Shown: in pieces, positions 36,305 through 50,700 of the stretch
How the letters are laid out: the number at the start of each line of letters is the position of its first letter
Numbering within the stretch: position 1 is the stretch's first letter
Assembly: GCA_014773175.1 (NCBI GenBank)
Contig: VXCM01000988.1
Location: 186,001-250,000 of the forward strand
Source of the DNA: Lucifuga dentata
Taxonomy: Eukaryota; Chordata; Actinopteri; Ophidiiformes; Bythitidae
DNA: 64,000 bases
Direction of reading: 5' to 3'
The notes under the pieces: generated by a model
The model's database searches: none
The model's input: the letters and a program-made list of their open reading frames with translations, nothing else
Told to the model about the DNA's origin: nothing
Position numbers and translations under genes: made by a program

Positions 36305-36358
<54 letters not shown>
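36305..36358. repeat. GA microsatellite
   Basis: More than 24 uninterrupted GA units. Confidence 0.9.
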
Positions 36359-36361
<3 letters not shown>

Positions 36362-39300
36362 CAAAATCAGAATGGAAGAGAAAGCTGCGGAAAAAACAAA
36401 TCGAGATAGAAGAAGCGTCCTTTGCATAGCAGGGAAAGCTCCGTGACAGTTATATCATGTGACATTAGTGTTTAGTGGGGGTAAGATCTGTGTGACTCCT
36501 GTGGGTTTTTTTTTATGTCGACAGTCCTCACAGGATTTGTCAGGTAGCATTAACCTCATTATAAAGCTGAAACTGGAAGTCTTAATCACTGTCAGTTGGA
36601 CAGTGATTTTCTACTTCCTGACATGCCGGCTCACCATTACATGTTTGTGCCCGTGTGCGTCTGTGCATGCGTTTAAATGCTTGAAGGTGCATGTATGTAG
36701 GCGCAGACGTGCATACGTGTATCTGAGCATTGGTTTGTTATTGCTGCAGTGTGACTGGAGAGAGAGAAGCGTGTGGCGTGTTTGAGCTGCACCTGCTCTG
36801 TGAGGCAGTTAGCTGCAGCCTGTCCTCTGTGATTTCAGCCATGCTCATTATTTGGCCCAGAGCTGCTTCCACACTGATACAGCCAAAACCCTAATGGAGG
36901 ATAATGAGCCACACAGTTTTCCTGTTGCCTACCAGATATAGAGCTGGGGCCGGGCGACCACAGAGCCCATTGTGCCATACTCCCAGACAATCCACCAAGA
37001 CACAAAGAAGAAAGCCGTGTGCATTAAAAATTGCTGGTTCGTGACGTCTTTGCTTTTGTGCGCTTGACATAACCTTCTTTGCTCCCAAGTGGCAACAGAT
37101 GATATTTTTGTTATTATAGTTACACGTTCTGGTTGAGTGGTAGCAAAGCCCTGACAGAAAAGTGCAGCAGCAATAAAGAAACCCTCATTATAAGCCATTA
37201 CATCTGCCAACATCCACTCAAAACAACAAACAGGCCTGATCAAGCTCCTTTCTCTGCCGGAGAACAAATTGGAACAAGTTGTACCAAAGTGAGTAACTTT
37301 GACTTATCTCCTGTTTTCTGCTCAGATCTAACTTCAGTGAGGGACTTTTGGACCTGCAGGTTTATTGCACAGCTTGATTGAGGTGGAGCTGATCAGAGAG
37401 CCTGAGTTTAAATGCAAAATATTGCATAATGGAGGGGATAGGGAGTTTCAAGTGTGCAGATGGATGCGAGCAGAGGGGGAAAAGAGAGAAAACAGGAGCA
37501 GAAAAACAATAAATTTCAGGAATGTCTCAGTAGACGTACGTCAAAGACCCTGTGGAAGCTGGGAGATTGTTCACAGAAAAACCCTGAAGGGTCACTTAAA
37601 ACGTACAATAGATCATCAAATGACGATAACCCTTTTAATAATGTTGTTTTGTCTCTCTCTCTCTTCGTGCTTTCTATAATCAAATATTTCTGCATTCTGA
37701 CTTTGGCTCTTTGCAGAGAACGCTATTATTTAAGCCGTGACACATTATATATTCATGTTTTGTACCACAAAGCCGGCAGTCAACTCCCCTATCACTCATC
37801 CTATTCTCTGTGTGTCGTGTCGGTTTGGTGTGAATAGGAGATAATTAGAAACTGCATTCTTTTATACTGTGGATCACTATAGAGACCCAACAAGTGCCAG
37901 CATACTCTGTCTTCTCAAATAAATCTGCCTTACTCAGTTTTTACCACTGCCACAGGCTGTATGTACGTGTGTGTGTGTGTGTGTGTTCTGAAGAGGTTAT
38001 TTGTGGCAGACTACTGTGGAGTCTTCGTTTCACTCGTCTCTTTGCTTCTGACAGAAGGAGGAAAGAACTCTCGAGCGCTGCGCTTTGATCACACGCTGGA
38101 ACAGCTTCATATAGATAGTGGGAGGGGAAGTGGGGACTGAAATGGAGTGATGGGAACGTGAAAAAGGTAGAGGTGAGAGATTGGTGACGGAGCAGGAGTG
38201 AGAGAATAGGGAGAGCGCCGTCCGTGAGCTTCCATGGTTAATGAAAAAAAGTACGGCGTAAATCAAAGAATGGCGAATAAAAAGCAACAGGTGACATGAG
38301 CGTGGCTGATAAACAGCAAAGGTAGAATCTAAAACTTACCTGGTAGAAACAGACCTCCATTACCAAAAACTTCAAGCACGACACTTACACTTCCAGTTCT
38401 GAATTCTGTTCACGCTGCAGTAATGCTGATTGGGATCCAGTCTCATGTCAGCACTGATTATTATCTTCAGTCTAAATCTGAGCTGGGATTGGCTGTATGC
38501 AAATGAACTTGGATATTTTTTTCCAAATGGTGTTGAAAGTCATCAAAGTGGGCGATGCACCTTTAATGCGAATGATTGTAGAGCATTTTATTGCATTATG
38601 AACCGTCGTTGCATTGTGTAAGGCCATGCGTCATGTCGAAGTTGCTGTCAAATATTATTGATCGATAATACTCAGCCTTGTTTGAACCTTGATTCAGGAA
38701 CTTATCACATCTGGAGAAGAGGTTCTAGGTCATCAAGAAGACGACAAAACTTACAAAAATATTAAAATGTATCCCATCACATTTTAATGAAGCTGTGGCC
38801 TTTTTAAATGACTAACACAACAAAGGGCACTAACTTTTTTTTTTTCCCATTAAGCAACAAGCAAACCAAATCAATGAGCGTTTTCACTTAACGACCTCAC
38901 AGACACAACAACAACATGAAGCAATTTAATGTCTCTTTTTGAAAGAAAGAAGTATACTGTTTGAATTAATTGACCATTAAGTTTGAAGAAAAATAACTTT
39001 GTACACCCCCCTCCCTTGCCTCCTCCATTGCTACACAATGGTCTGAGTAACATAATGGCAGACAATATTGGGAGTAGGATGTATATTAAATGAGTTATGT
39101 CTGCTTTGTCAAACAGCTGAAAAGCATTTTCCCTTCATTTCATGTCTGTGCCAGATTCGTTTTCAGTGCTAGTTCCTCTGCTTGCAATCGGCTTTGGGGT
39201 TGTACAAACACAGGAAGCTACGAGTGAAATGTGTGTCATGCCTTTCATCTCTACCTGCGTCTCGCTTTCAGAAAAGAAAACATCTTATTATATCATCAGA

Positions 39301-39704
39301 ACAGAATGTTCAATTTTGATATCCGTGCCCTGTTTTTGCTCTGCAACATCCCATTTCCTAACATCTTTGACCTTCGGCGTCTGCCGATTAGATCGTCATC
39401 TGGAGGCTTGATGTTTTTGTTCTCCTCTTGAACAGGGGCGACTGTAATGAAAGAAATGCAGATTGGAATCAATTTGTATTCTTATATGTGTGTAGTATGT
39501 GTGCGTGTGTGGCATGTGTGTGTTTTTGTTCGAGATAGGTGTGGTTTCGCTCTGTAAATGTGAAAATTAATTGAACAAATTGTAAGAACATCTTGTCATC
39601 ATCACATCGAAGTGTGAGGTGTAAGATTTTCTGTGTGTATGAATGACACATGCAGAAGAGATGAATGTACATCCGTTTGCTTTCAAGCTAATAGTCACTG
39701 TTCC
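36359..39704. other. Gene-free, mostly unique sequence
   Basis: The longest stretch of the right part without a recognised mobile element. Open frames of 60-127 codons occur on both strands but none shows conserved motifs or splice-flanked structure. A host regulatory element could be here but cannot be identified by eye. Confidence 0.35.
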
Positions 39705-40873
39705 TTAAAGGACCATTCCAGCATTTTTAAGCTCAATACATGTTATCTTCTGACAACCATTTTCCAAAATATAAAACCATATTTTAGGTTTCGTGTTGCT
39801 TTGCCAAATCCCCTAATCTTCAAAATCAAATAATACAGGTGATACACCCACCTTAAAGGACCATACCAGCCATTTTGCACATTTGAGTCTAATATATTCA
39901 ATTTTGAGTCTAATATATTCAGTTTTCATACACATAACTTACTGATAATCATTTGCTAAAGCATACTACTGGAACGGTGAGTTAAAAAATTTTCCTACCT
40001 TCCAGACCGCCATTGGTTTTAGTTCATTCTGGTACGCTATTAAAATCAACTTGTTGATACTTGAAACGTTCTTGGGATAGGTAATCCATCATCGCCAACA
40101 AGATGTGTATTCAGGTTTTTTCAAAGTTTCATAATTTTACCATTTAAGTGCAGTAAAAAGCGTGGAGTGAATATATGTCTCTGCCAGGGAATATAGTCCC
40201 AAAAGAAGATCATTTATCGAAAAATTTAAGACCATGACTTTATAATTTTGCGTAACTATTAGCTGGCAGAACATGGATTTTTAAGTGGGTGTATCGCTTG
40301 AATATTTGATTTTGAAAGATTAAGAGATTTTGCAAAATATCAGGAAAGCTAAAATACGGTTTTATCCTTTGGGAAATGATTGTCAGTAATGTAACATGTA
40401 TGAAAATTCAATATATTAAGCTCAAACATGCAAAATAGGTGTTATGGCCCTTTTAAATTCGATGTTTCGCCGTTAACACGTATGTTCGAATGTAGAAGGG
40501 ATGGTTGTTTTTAATTTCTTAAAAGTCATCTTCTCCTGGGACTATATTCCCTGGTGGAGACATACATTCTCTTCCATATAGCTGCGTGTTGCGGTTAAAT
40601 ACAGTAAAATTACTTCAACAAAAACATTTCATAGCTGTTTTGTTTGCTGTGATGATCACTTGTTTCAAAAGTGTTTCAAGTCTCCACAACTTCATTTTAA
40701 TTATAGCATACTGTGGAATGAACTGAAACCAGTGGCCGTCTGGATGGTAGGAAAAACAATTATAATATTTATATCTCCAGTAGTGTGTTTCGTCATTTTG
40801 TCAGTAATGTAACGTGTATGCAGTTTGTATATATTGGGCTCAAACATGCAAAACCACCTGTGTGATCCTTTAA
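39705..40873 (+). mobile_element. TTAA-family MITE, copy 7 (outer element, interrupted by copy 8)
   Basis: Left end TTAAAGGACCATTCC (TTAA 39705-39708), right end TGTGATCCTTTAA (TTAA 40870-40873). The left part stops at GATACACCCACC (39852) and the right part resumes at ATTCGATGTTTCGCC (40457). In undisturbed copies, such as 54909-55474, these two blocks are adjacent across a single CTTAAAATT. Confidence 0.85.
39853..40456 (+). mobile_element. TTAA-family MITE, copy 8 (nested inside copy 7)
   Basis: Flanked by TTAA at 39853-39856 and 40453-40456, with termini AGGACCATACC and TATGGCCCT. The uninterrupted host sequence has one TTAA at this point, so the 4-bp target duplication can be read directly. 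A short internal tandem duplication of GAGTCTAATATATTCA lies near its left end. Confidence 0.88.
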
Positions 40874-40981
40874 AGATAAATGTGCTCCCAAGCAAGTTGT
40901 AATATAGTGCAATCTGTAAACTCTTTATGCTGCAACGCCGATTTGACTGAGACCATTTACTGTATGATAGATGATGATGGT

Positions 40982-41082
40982 GTGGCAGCATGTGTCTGTG
41001 GTGCTGACCTAACAATGACCACACACACACACACACACACACACNGTGGCAGCATGTGTCTGTGGTGCTGACCTAACAATGA

Positions 41083-41112
<30 letters not shown>
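40982..41112. repeat. CA microsatellite with false 63-bp duplication at N (41045)
   Basis: GTGGCAGCATGTGTCTGTGG through a CA run occurs identically on both sides of the N. The real locus probably has one unit. Confidence 0.85.
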
Positions 41113-41114
<2 letters not shown>

Positions 41115-42312
41115 TGTGACTAGCTTTGAGGCTGGTTTCAGGAGGCATGCCAGGGGCTTTACCTACAGGCATGAGAGCTAAGTAAGGCACCCTGAATCTA
41201 TAGCCTGGAGCTGTTTTCATCATTCCAACATTCTGATCCTGCTGATGCTACCCTGTCTGCACATTTCCAGCTGCAAGACTGTATTGTAACAGTACAGAAA
41301 ATATATAAAACTTTGTGCTATAAATACAATTTGTATTTTTTCTTTTTGACAAAATGATCAAAATAGTACTGAGAATGAAGTGTTTTAAGAGGTAGTAGTG
41401 ACAACCAGCATCGACGAAAAACAAAACCAACATATAATATACAGTACCTAGTCATCTTTAAATCAAATAATTACTTTAGCCTAAGAATTAATTGCTCCTC
41501 AAAGTACTGAATTCGTAAGCGGCTTTTCTAATTGCTCATTTTTTTCCCTTTTGCCCTGTCAAAATCAAGCAGAGGCATTTTTAATTGCAAGCTTTTGACA
41601 AACTCCAGTGTAAGCCAAGCCTGAGGAGCTCTACTTTTCTCTTTTCTCAAATCTCCATCACTTGAATGAGCTTGTCCCAATGATAATAATTTTTAAAAAA
41701 AGGCCTTAATGGCCCTAATCACTGAAGCAGAAGATTGAAGACTGAATCAATTAAACAGATTTGTGTAAGAACAGACACTGACTTCAGACATGAAAACTCC
41801 TAAAGGTGATGGGCAGGCTTTTGTTTATCGGTGACTTGTAAAGGTGCAGCAGTTAGATTGAATTTCAGTGATTAGAAAATGTCATATATGGACATAAAAA
41901 GCATAAATGTGCAGTTATGAGTGATAGCTTGGTCAAAAGCTATTACTTTACAAACCAAACAAATGCATTAAAATGTCATGTGATGTAATTATAACTGACA
42001 GCATGAGAGTGAAACTCTCTCACTCAGTTTTTCTGTCATTTTTTTCAGCTTGCTATGAAGTTCTTTGCTAACCTTTCCTTGCAGTTTTGCTGATTTACAT
42101 CATTAACCTCAATTATTAGCTCACAAATTAGCTTCTATCTGTCCCTGTAGACATTTTAAAAGATGAAAAAAACAACATCCTTCCCTAAAATTTTAGGTCA
42201 GCTTTTATCAGGAAAAAAAATGCAGTTGACTGTTGATTTTGATTTTTTTTTCCCCCCCCAATCCAAGACAGAGGCCATCAGTTGTGCTATCTGTCATGGC
42301 TGAGAGAGAGAA
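41113..42312. other. Gene-free sequence
   Basis: No gene, RNA or repeat recognised. Confidence 0.4.
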
Positions 42313-42388
42313 TGGAGAGGCAAAACATTGAACTTTAAGGTGGCGGTATTACCTGAACATTTGATTTTGAGAGATTAGGGGATTTGTG
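42313..42388 (-). mobile_element. TTAA-family MITE, internal fragment (copy 9)
   Basis: About 75 bp: GCAAAACATTGAACTTTAAG then ACCTGAACATTTGATTTTG and AGATTAGGGGATTT, all from the family's middle. Both termini are missing. Confidence 0.7.
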
Positions 42389-43424
42389 TCCCTTGCAAAC
42401 ACCGTGGATAATAATTATTTGGTACAGGAGGTAAGAGACCTCAGGCACTTCAACATGCAGAGCTGTCTGTCTAGACTGACAAACCTCACCTGGCTATGGT
42501 CTCGTTTTCTGCTCGGCGAGGAGTAGAAGTGGGGACAGAAACACGGGGGAGCGGAGACAGCTGATGCATATTTCATCAGGGTATCGAGAACCCTTCTCAT
42601 GTATTTTTAACACTGCAGGTAACCTGCTGACAGAGCGGGGGGAGGAGGAAGAGGAGGAGGAGGAGGAGGGGAGCTGGATATTCTGTAACCTCATATTGGT
42701 GGTTTTCCTCTCATCCGCAGTAAGCAGCCAATCCAATTTTTTTTTTCTTAAATTTCAAGGTAAATACATGAGCACATTCATTACTGAGGCAACATCTCAG
42801 CATTTCTCCTGATGCTAAACAGCAAAACAATAGTTTATATCAAACCCACTAACACAACCATGTTCCATGTGTAAGCAGGGAGACTGTAAATGTCAAAACC
42901 TCACCCACAGCATTACAAAGGTAGCCACAGTCTCCAGGTGAGGAAAGTGGAATATGTCTGAAAAACATTTTCTGTTTGTGCCTACACAGTTCACAAACAT
43001 GAGGCCTGTTATTTCCCTCAAGTAGACGAATGAATTAGAATTTAGTGGATATACTGACAGTTTCATATATGGACATGTTGACTTGAAGGCATATTTTGCA
43101 GAAATGCACAACTGCAACACATCATTAGTTGCAAAGCAGGACCTTCGTCAGGAAAGATATCAAGGGGTAAATTTGGGGGCATGTTTGCTTATCAGCTTTC
43201 TCAGCCTTTTACATTCAGCTGTGGCTCCTTGTTTGACCCACTGCAGCTCCAAACAGGCTGCACCCGATTGCTCCAAGTTACTAAGTTGCTGGAAAAATCT
43301 CTACTGAAATCTGTTGGTTATGTCACAGATTTCCATGTTTTTGCACAGACTACAACTTGTGCTCACAATCTAATTTTATTTACCACCAAACTGACCTTTG
43401 TTACCTGCAACTTATCACCGGCAT
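42389..43424. other. Gene-free sequence
   Basis: A (GAG/GGA)n run lies at 42643-42669. Nothing else is supported. Confidence 0.4.
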
Positions 43425-43655
43425 AGTTTGTTAGCAAGATATCTCAAAAAGAAATGGATGGATTTTGATGAAATTTTGTGGGCAGATGAGAAACAAGTGA
43501 TTAAATTTGGGAGGCAATCTGGATCATATTATGGATTTGGGATCCAGAAGAAGTTTTCAGCTGATAAAAATCAATGCTAATGGGCCGATTTCAATGAAAT
43601 TTAGCATGGTGGCTCATCTTTTTGTTGGCCTAGGCAGAGGTAAGCGCTCTCGGAG
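43425..43655 (+). repeat. Probable fish interspersed repeat fragment
   Basis: It contains ATCTCAAAAAGAAATGGATG, TTTTGATGAAATTTTGTGGG and, at its right end, GGCAGAGGTAAGCGCTCTCG, wording I recognise from dispersed repeats in other fish. There is only one copy in this window, so the call rests on memory of the family. Confidence 0.5.
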
Positions 43656-44155
43656 CGTCTTGTTGCATTCATTATGAAAAGCTCTTATCCATAAATGGAC
43701 CTTTGGCATTTCTCAGCAGAAAACAAGCACAGCTACATGCGTGTGCCACTGAGCAGCAGAAAGCTCTTGTTCCAGTTCACATGAGTTCCTCGGTGGGATT
43801 ATGATCTTTCAGTGAGATGTCAACACAAGCTAATGAATATCCCTTTCACAAAGCTGGGGTAATCCTGCCAACAAAACCACCCCCCTCGTTGATAAAATCT
43901 GCCACAATACCAGGAGGGAGGCCACTGGTAACCAGCTCTCTACCACAGAGGGATTCTTCACGCTTTGATGCCTAAGCCACGTCTCTTTATTTCTTTATTT
44001 TGCGACGCTCTGATGAAATTGGGTGCATTTCTTATTGGAAGATTTATTACTGGCGGTGGCAGTGAAACAGTCTACCTCCTGCTTAATCTACCCTCCAGTA
44101 CTCGCACTGTTTTTGTCTCATTTTGTTCAGTATTCCTTTTTTTTCCCACTCTTTT

Positions 44156-44211
<56 letters not shown>

Positions 44212-47200
44212 CATCTCCTCTAAGACGTTAAAAAGTAATAGTTAGCCCAACCTTCTTCACGCAGAAAATGCATTTCTGCCAGTTATCATCCACAGAGCTC
44301 GAATTTGAATTTTAAGACACTGTGCTCGTTTCCCAAAATTTTCAGGAGCCTATTATCTTTGAGTTTTGCTGTATTTCTTTGAATTTACAAACCTTACCAA
44401 CTTGGGTTCATCGCTGACAGGCTTTTGAGTGGTGGAATGTAGCTGTCAGAGTCTTTGATTTGCAGCTCCGTGAAGCAGGAGGAAAACTTGACGGAGGAAT
44501 CTTGTCCACCTGTTTACTCATTACAGATGTGATCAAACTCCTTCAACATTTCACAGGAAACTGTGGGAAAATAAATCACAGGGTCACAGAAAAATTATCA
44601 TAATCATACAGATTCACAAAACAGCTTTCATGGCATATGATCAAAGCATGCAACATGTTACGTGACCGCTGCTTATTCATTACGGTCAGCAGCTTACGTA
44701 TCAGGCTCTGATATACATATACACTCACCATCCTTTGAGCGATTTTTCTGCTACTTTTCCCTTTAAAATCATTGCTTTTAAAGTTTATATTTATGAATGA
44801 AATATGGAAATTTTCACCCCAAACTCACATTTCCAAATTAGCTGCTTCTTCCTCAGTTAATGTTAAGATGCATCATTCCACGATGGCTTAAATTTTAAAA
44901 TCTTTGATTAACTGGAGGATTTAATATTTAATCATTTCACAGATGATGACTTTAAATTGAAATGTGTTTGTGTTCCCTCCTTTTCTTTTGACTGTAAATA
45001 TGAAGCAGATGGTATGAAGCCAGCCCCTCACAAAATAGTCTCACTTCACAATATGACACGTCAAACCTAGAGGCTGAATAAATCTAAAAGACGAGCTTAA
45101 TGTGCACATGTATGTGTGTGCGTGTGTGCGCGTGTGTATTTGAGTGGGTCATCGAGCAAAAGTCTTCACCCCATTTCACTTCACTTCATCACATGGACGT
45201 GAATTTGTTTAACATAAGCAGCAGCAAATCACTCTGTGATACTGAACCCAGGTCAGAATTTTGTCCTTTAAGTGTCATTTTATCGATGAAATCACCTTCT
45301 AAGCAGACGCTGATGTCCATGATTCCAAATCAATTGTAGTCATTGACATTCTGTCTCAGTACCTAGTAGCTTTTTAAATAAAACATTTAGACACAATTAG
45401 ACTCTCCCAATGAGAACTATGGATCCTTGGAGACAAACGGAAGGAGAGGGACTCATAATTAGTCCACATTCCTCTGGACATTTTATCACAGCCAGGTTTA
45501 TAGCTTCATTTACCTTGTCATTTCAAGTTAAAAAGCCATATAGGAAATGACATGAGGTATTTAATAGCACCTTATCTTGTGTTATTAAATGACATCTGAT
45601 GAATATATGACATCTTACAACCTAAAAATGTGGCTGAAACGGCTGCTCGAACACAGAGTTACCATATAAGCAGACAAAGATGTGAGACTACTTTAATCTG
45701 ATTACACAAACAATATAATGGCAATGTGATACTATGAAGAATGACCTCAATGAAAACAATAAGCAATGATTCAATGTACTGTAAAGACTAGCAGGAAGAT
45801 GACAAAGGGATTTTGCTTGTGAGATCAATGACAAATTGTGTGTCTAATTTCCGTGTAATTTAATAATGTCTCTGCATTCCAGGATTGGTTCATTGAACAT
45901 AAACCCAATTGTTCTGATTCAGAAGATGGATGGCCTTTCACTGTTTTTAGCATTTAATCAGTAATCTACAATTAGAATAATCTATATTAGTGAAGGCAGC
46001 TCAACTCGTATGGGCTCCCTATGGCTTCCCTGCACTGATTAACCATTTCTACACTGACATGTATGGAAAGTTACATTCTGTGAAGGTAATAAAGACTTAT
46101 TGATCCATTAAGTTTCTTTGTTTTTCGCTGAAATCAGCTGTGTTTTTCTTCATCACCGGTGCAAAATTTATATTCTGCCTGTAGCGTGTTTGCCTTTATC
46201 TTCTCTATCCAAACAGGACAAAAGCTTGTTATATTTAAAAGCGGCTGTCAGAACTCTGGGCTTCCTGTCATATTCGATGCTGCAGTGGGAGTGATCAGAG
46301 GTAAGTATTGTCTGATCTGGTGTAGGCTGGTTTCCATCTGTCAGAGAATAATAGCAAGCGATCAGAGGAAAAACAAGGCTCTTCTTTGCTAATTCACCAG
46401 CAATTTGATGCTAAACATCTGAGCTCAAATTGTTTGCTGGCTTTAAGTTTTACCTTCTGCCTTCTGGCTTTTATGATTTTGCGGGAATTTGTTTGGTATT
46501 AAGAAGAAGCTGTTTCTTGTTTGTGTGTTTTACTTTTCTTGTTAAACTTGTTTGCCTCTGTTGCTGCATTTTAAGAGCAATAAGATGAAAATTTATTGAG
46601 TGAAATGTTAGGGCTCTATATAGAATTACCTTGTAGTAAACATCATAAACCTCTCTTGTTATTTCTTACTGGCTTTTATGGTTTCTGGGAGACTTTTAAC
46701 AAATGCACTGAATGCAGAAAAACACTAATGACATGCAAAATGAGACAGAAGGATAAACTACCTGAGTAGGTTTTTTATCAAAATGTGGAATCTGCTTAGC
46801 AAATACCCTCAAACTCTCACCTCAAATCAGTAATAGCCTGACTGACAACTGCAGATGTTACTGTCTCCTGCTGCTTGTGTAACATAAAAACCATTTCCTC
46901 TCTGGCAGCTAAAGAGCTGCTGAAAGAATCCGAGCAAAAGGATGTCATATCCTTATCTGACAGCACGGGCCACAGACAGACGACGCCTTCCTTACATGAA
47001 AGCAGCTGATTTCAGCAATACTTTATCTCCCACAGCCCCCGAGCTCCAGAGTCACACGATTCCAGACCTCATGCCCCCCCCCACAGGCAAAAACCCTTCC
47101 GGTACCTGACAACAAATGCTACCTTGATTTTGATACATCTAGTCCTTAGCCTGAGGAGAAAGAAACAGCGATTCTTCCAGATTATAATTTCAGATATGTC

Positions 47201-47665
47201 CACTGGAGAAGCGATGAGGTTTGCATGTGGTTACAAGATTTTAAAAAATTCAGTGAGCAATGAAATAAAGTGTGTATGTTGGAGGCATGTGAGTTGTTAC
47301 TGTTTCTACTGATCCAAGATATTCACGGGTGTCAGAAATCAATATTCACTTGCATTGGTGCCGAGCGAATTCATTTCATTCATAGATTAGTCTATGGGAT
47401 GAATAAAATTTTAAAAAATTTTGATTTAAAAAATCTTTTTAATTCACTTTAGCAGTGTGGGAAGCTTGTTATAATTTTTCCACCTATTCCCATTGCATTC
47501 CCATTTTACTACTGAAACTTGGGTGGATATAAATAGGCCCTCTAAATTCAAAGTTCATGGATGCCCCCAGAGCAGACAGGAGAGGAGGAGGTATTTTTCC
47601 TGATTGTCGCACTGTAGGAAACCATCATTTGCTTAATTCTACTTTATTTTTAAGGATCTTGTTGC
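43656..47665. other. Gene-free sequence with a CT microsatellite (44157-44206)
   Basis: The microsatellite has about 24 CT units. The 77-codon frame at 46159-46392 is followed by a GTAAGT-like donor at 46301, but I see no family signature and no partner exon, so I do not call it. Confidence 0.4.
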
Positions 47666-47794
47666 TGTACTTAACTAATATGCTCAAATAATATTTAAAA
47701 AAAAAAAAGAAAAAAACCCAAAACAAAACNTGTACTTAACTAATATGCTCAAATAATATTTAAAAAAAAAAAAGAAAAAAACCCAAAACAAAAC
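47666..47794. other. False 64-bp duplication at a single-N join (47730)
   Basis: TGTACTTAACTAATATGCTC through an A-rich tail is repeated identically around the N. Confidence 0.85.
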
Positions 47795-50700
47795 AAATAG
47801 CCATGTTATCTACTCATTTTATCTATTGGGTATAATGTCCATGGAATGACTGTTTCTATATCAGGAGATTTTACCATTTACATTGACAATGCCAATGACA
47901 GTCAAAATCTTAATAGCTATGTGACATCTTTGGACTGTCTCATCATGTCTTTGGGCCTTTGTCTTACTTCATGACCATAATTTGGAATTTACAAATGCTG
48001 GCAGTCATTTTCTGAAACACTGACAAAAATTATAGGGTCCTCTTTTGTTTTTTTTATCTCCGGCTGATAGATTGATCATCCCTCCACCAAGTTCCATTCT
48101 ACTGATAAATACAATGAATTTGCTCCACTTTGTCTAATAAGGATGTTATGCTCTCGTCAGAGCTCCAGAACAACTGGCTACTTCAAATGAAAATTTTTAA
48201 AAAATTTACATTATTTGGCATTTTCCTAGATGCCTTTAAAACTTCCATTTAGCTGCTGCATGTTTAGTCTGTAACTGTTTCTCATGTGGAGACCCACAGC
48301 AGGTCATCAGGAGAGTCAGTACAATTTCCATGCCATGCTGCCTGTTGGCGCGAATTTTGCCTGGAGTCGATGTGAGTTGGGAAAAGTACTACAGCATTTC
48401 AAAGCTCTAGTTTGATCATTCCTCACTCTTGACCTGGAAATCAACCTGGTGTGCCATCTTTAGGATGTTCCAAAATCATCAATAATTGACGTCTCTTCAG
48501 ATGCTTGAGTGAGGATGTTTAATTTTAATAAAAATTGGCACTCTTCAGTTCCTCTGTTCTTAAGAAAAGCTGCAAATGAGGGAAACATGGAAATGATTAA
48601 GAGCTTTTGAGTGTTTTGGAATGATCTGTTGGTTGTGCTAGAAAAAAAAAATCTAACTTTCCAGTATAGTAATATTATGTTTGGACTCTCCTTGTATGAC
48701 AAGAAAATTTAATAGCTTGTAAACAATTTGAAAACATGGTATATTTTATTTCCACAAATATAAATTTTATAAATCACCCTGTGTTCGTCTCATTTAAAAA
48801 TTAATTTCCCTTTTTACCCCAAGTCTTTAAAACATATTAATCATCAAAATTCTTTAAAATTACAAAATTTCTTGGACATATATTTCATGTAAACTCACTT
48901 CTTACAAGATGCCTTATGTAACTTCATTAACTGCTTATTTTTTAAATTGTTTAAAAAAGATAATTCAATAACTTTATTATTCTTGAAATTATTGTTGCTG
49001 TATTTTCTTTTTCTCTATATTCTGGAAGTTATACGGTCTTGTTTTATAGTTTTTTTTTTCTTGTTTTATAGGTCTGACCTGTTCTGGTAGTAATAAAGTT
49101 TTTACAAAAAAAAAAAAGNTTTTTTTTTTTTTTTTTTTTTTTTTTAATAGTGCGCTGCAGGTGGAATATTACGGTAGAGTTAGTGGCTATTTGGTTTTTG
49201 CTGCGGATCAATTTATTAGAAAGAGAAAAGGAGGACTGGAGAGAGAAAAGAAAAAGAATGTATTTAAAAATGAGGCAGAAACGTTCTGTAAACTTATTGA
49301 CTTTGCAGAACCCCATCCACACATTTTTCAAAGTTAACTTGGAAGCTTCTACAGGTAAGTCTGACGTTAGTAGCTCAGCTAACTGAGGTTAGCTAGGGCT
49401 GCACATTTTCAGTTTTGGCTGTTATATTAATTTCTTTCTCAACTCATCTCATGGTTATTTGCACATGCAATGCAAGACATCAGAGAGCTGTAACCTAGCT
49501 GTATAATGTGAAGGGAACTTATTTTGAGATGTCCAGCTGGGGTTTAAGACATTAAGTGATGCTAGGCTATAAGCTAAGTGTTGCTAACCTGAAGTGAATT
49601 TGAGTCAAGGTTTTATAAATCACAGCAAGGAGGCAGATTTGTGTGCTTAGTGCATGGAGGAAGAAATACACAACAACAAAGTCTGAGTCCTTAATACTGG
49701 TGTTTATAGGACATTTCCACCAATGACTAAGGGATTCCGTTCTGGTTTGTGAACCAAATTTGGAACCATTTGGAGCATTTCCACCAAACAAACTCCTTCA
49801 GAGTTAAAGAAAAAAAAAAAAAAAAAAAAAAGGTTGACATTTAAAACCAGAAAGCAGCAGGACCTGAAGTGGAACTGTGCCAGCATTATAAGCATTTATT
49901 ATTCTACCACCATGAAATAACATCCATAGGTGATTTATGTAATTCTGTTTGAAATACTTTTAATAAGATGATTAAAGCTCGTAGGTAAACAATGGGGTCC
50001 ACCATCTTGCTTGTTGTCACTGATCTTCCGCTATTACTAAAAAAAAAATAAAATTAAAAAAAAAAAAATCTGCTCTGACTTCTGTTAGTTTGGTTTGTGG
50101 TAGAAATGCGGGATCGTTTATGGAATGGCATCTTGGTTCCACAGATACAGAACGGAACCGGTTTGAGAAGCAGAACTGAGTCCTTTGCTGGCTCAGAAGG
50201 AGTGACAGACGTGGGAAAAACTGGCTGTAACAGAAAAAGTATTGTCATAGCATTAAGGGTGACATAAAGAAAGCTATATGACTATGACCATTAAATATTA
50301 CACCAGTGACATATGAAAACAATATACTTGCCTAAACAAACTATTTTAATGTTCTTCTACATTTTTACTTTGATGGTAAAATGAGTGTCTCTGTTAAATG
50401 TCAGCAGATGCTGAGAATTCTTTAGCGACGTTTTCATCATTGAGGGTGGAGAGAAAGATACAGTGTCCACTACTGAACCAGGAATTCAGGAGGGAGACAT
50501 GCGGCGACAGGAAGAAGACACAACAGCCTGAAATTTGTGAAGAATCACCTCAGGATCCCTAGAAGCATTTCTGCTGATGTTGACAGAGAAAAACATGCTG
50601 ATGGGACATGATACTGACAACACAATAGAAAAGATGGCAGACCAGCTCGCTGATGCGCCACCTGCTGACCTTCTAAGGTAGGACAGTCTTTTATTTACCT

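Noticed and set aside
46159..46392. 77-codon frame with a GTAAGT donor inside it
   Set aside because: A lone donor motif is common; no acceptor, family signature or second exon supports a gene.
49690..50240. Phrases such as CATTTCCACCA repeated and facing TTCC..GGAACC motifs as an inverted-repeat element
   Set aside because: I could not define matching ends or a consistent arm; left as unclassified sequence.
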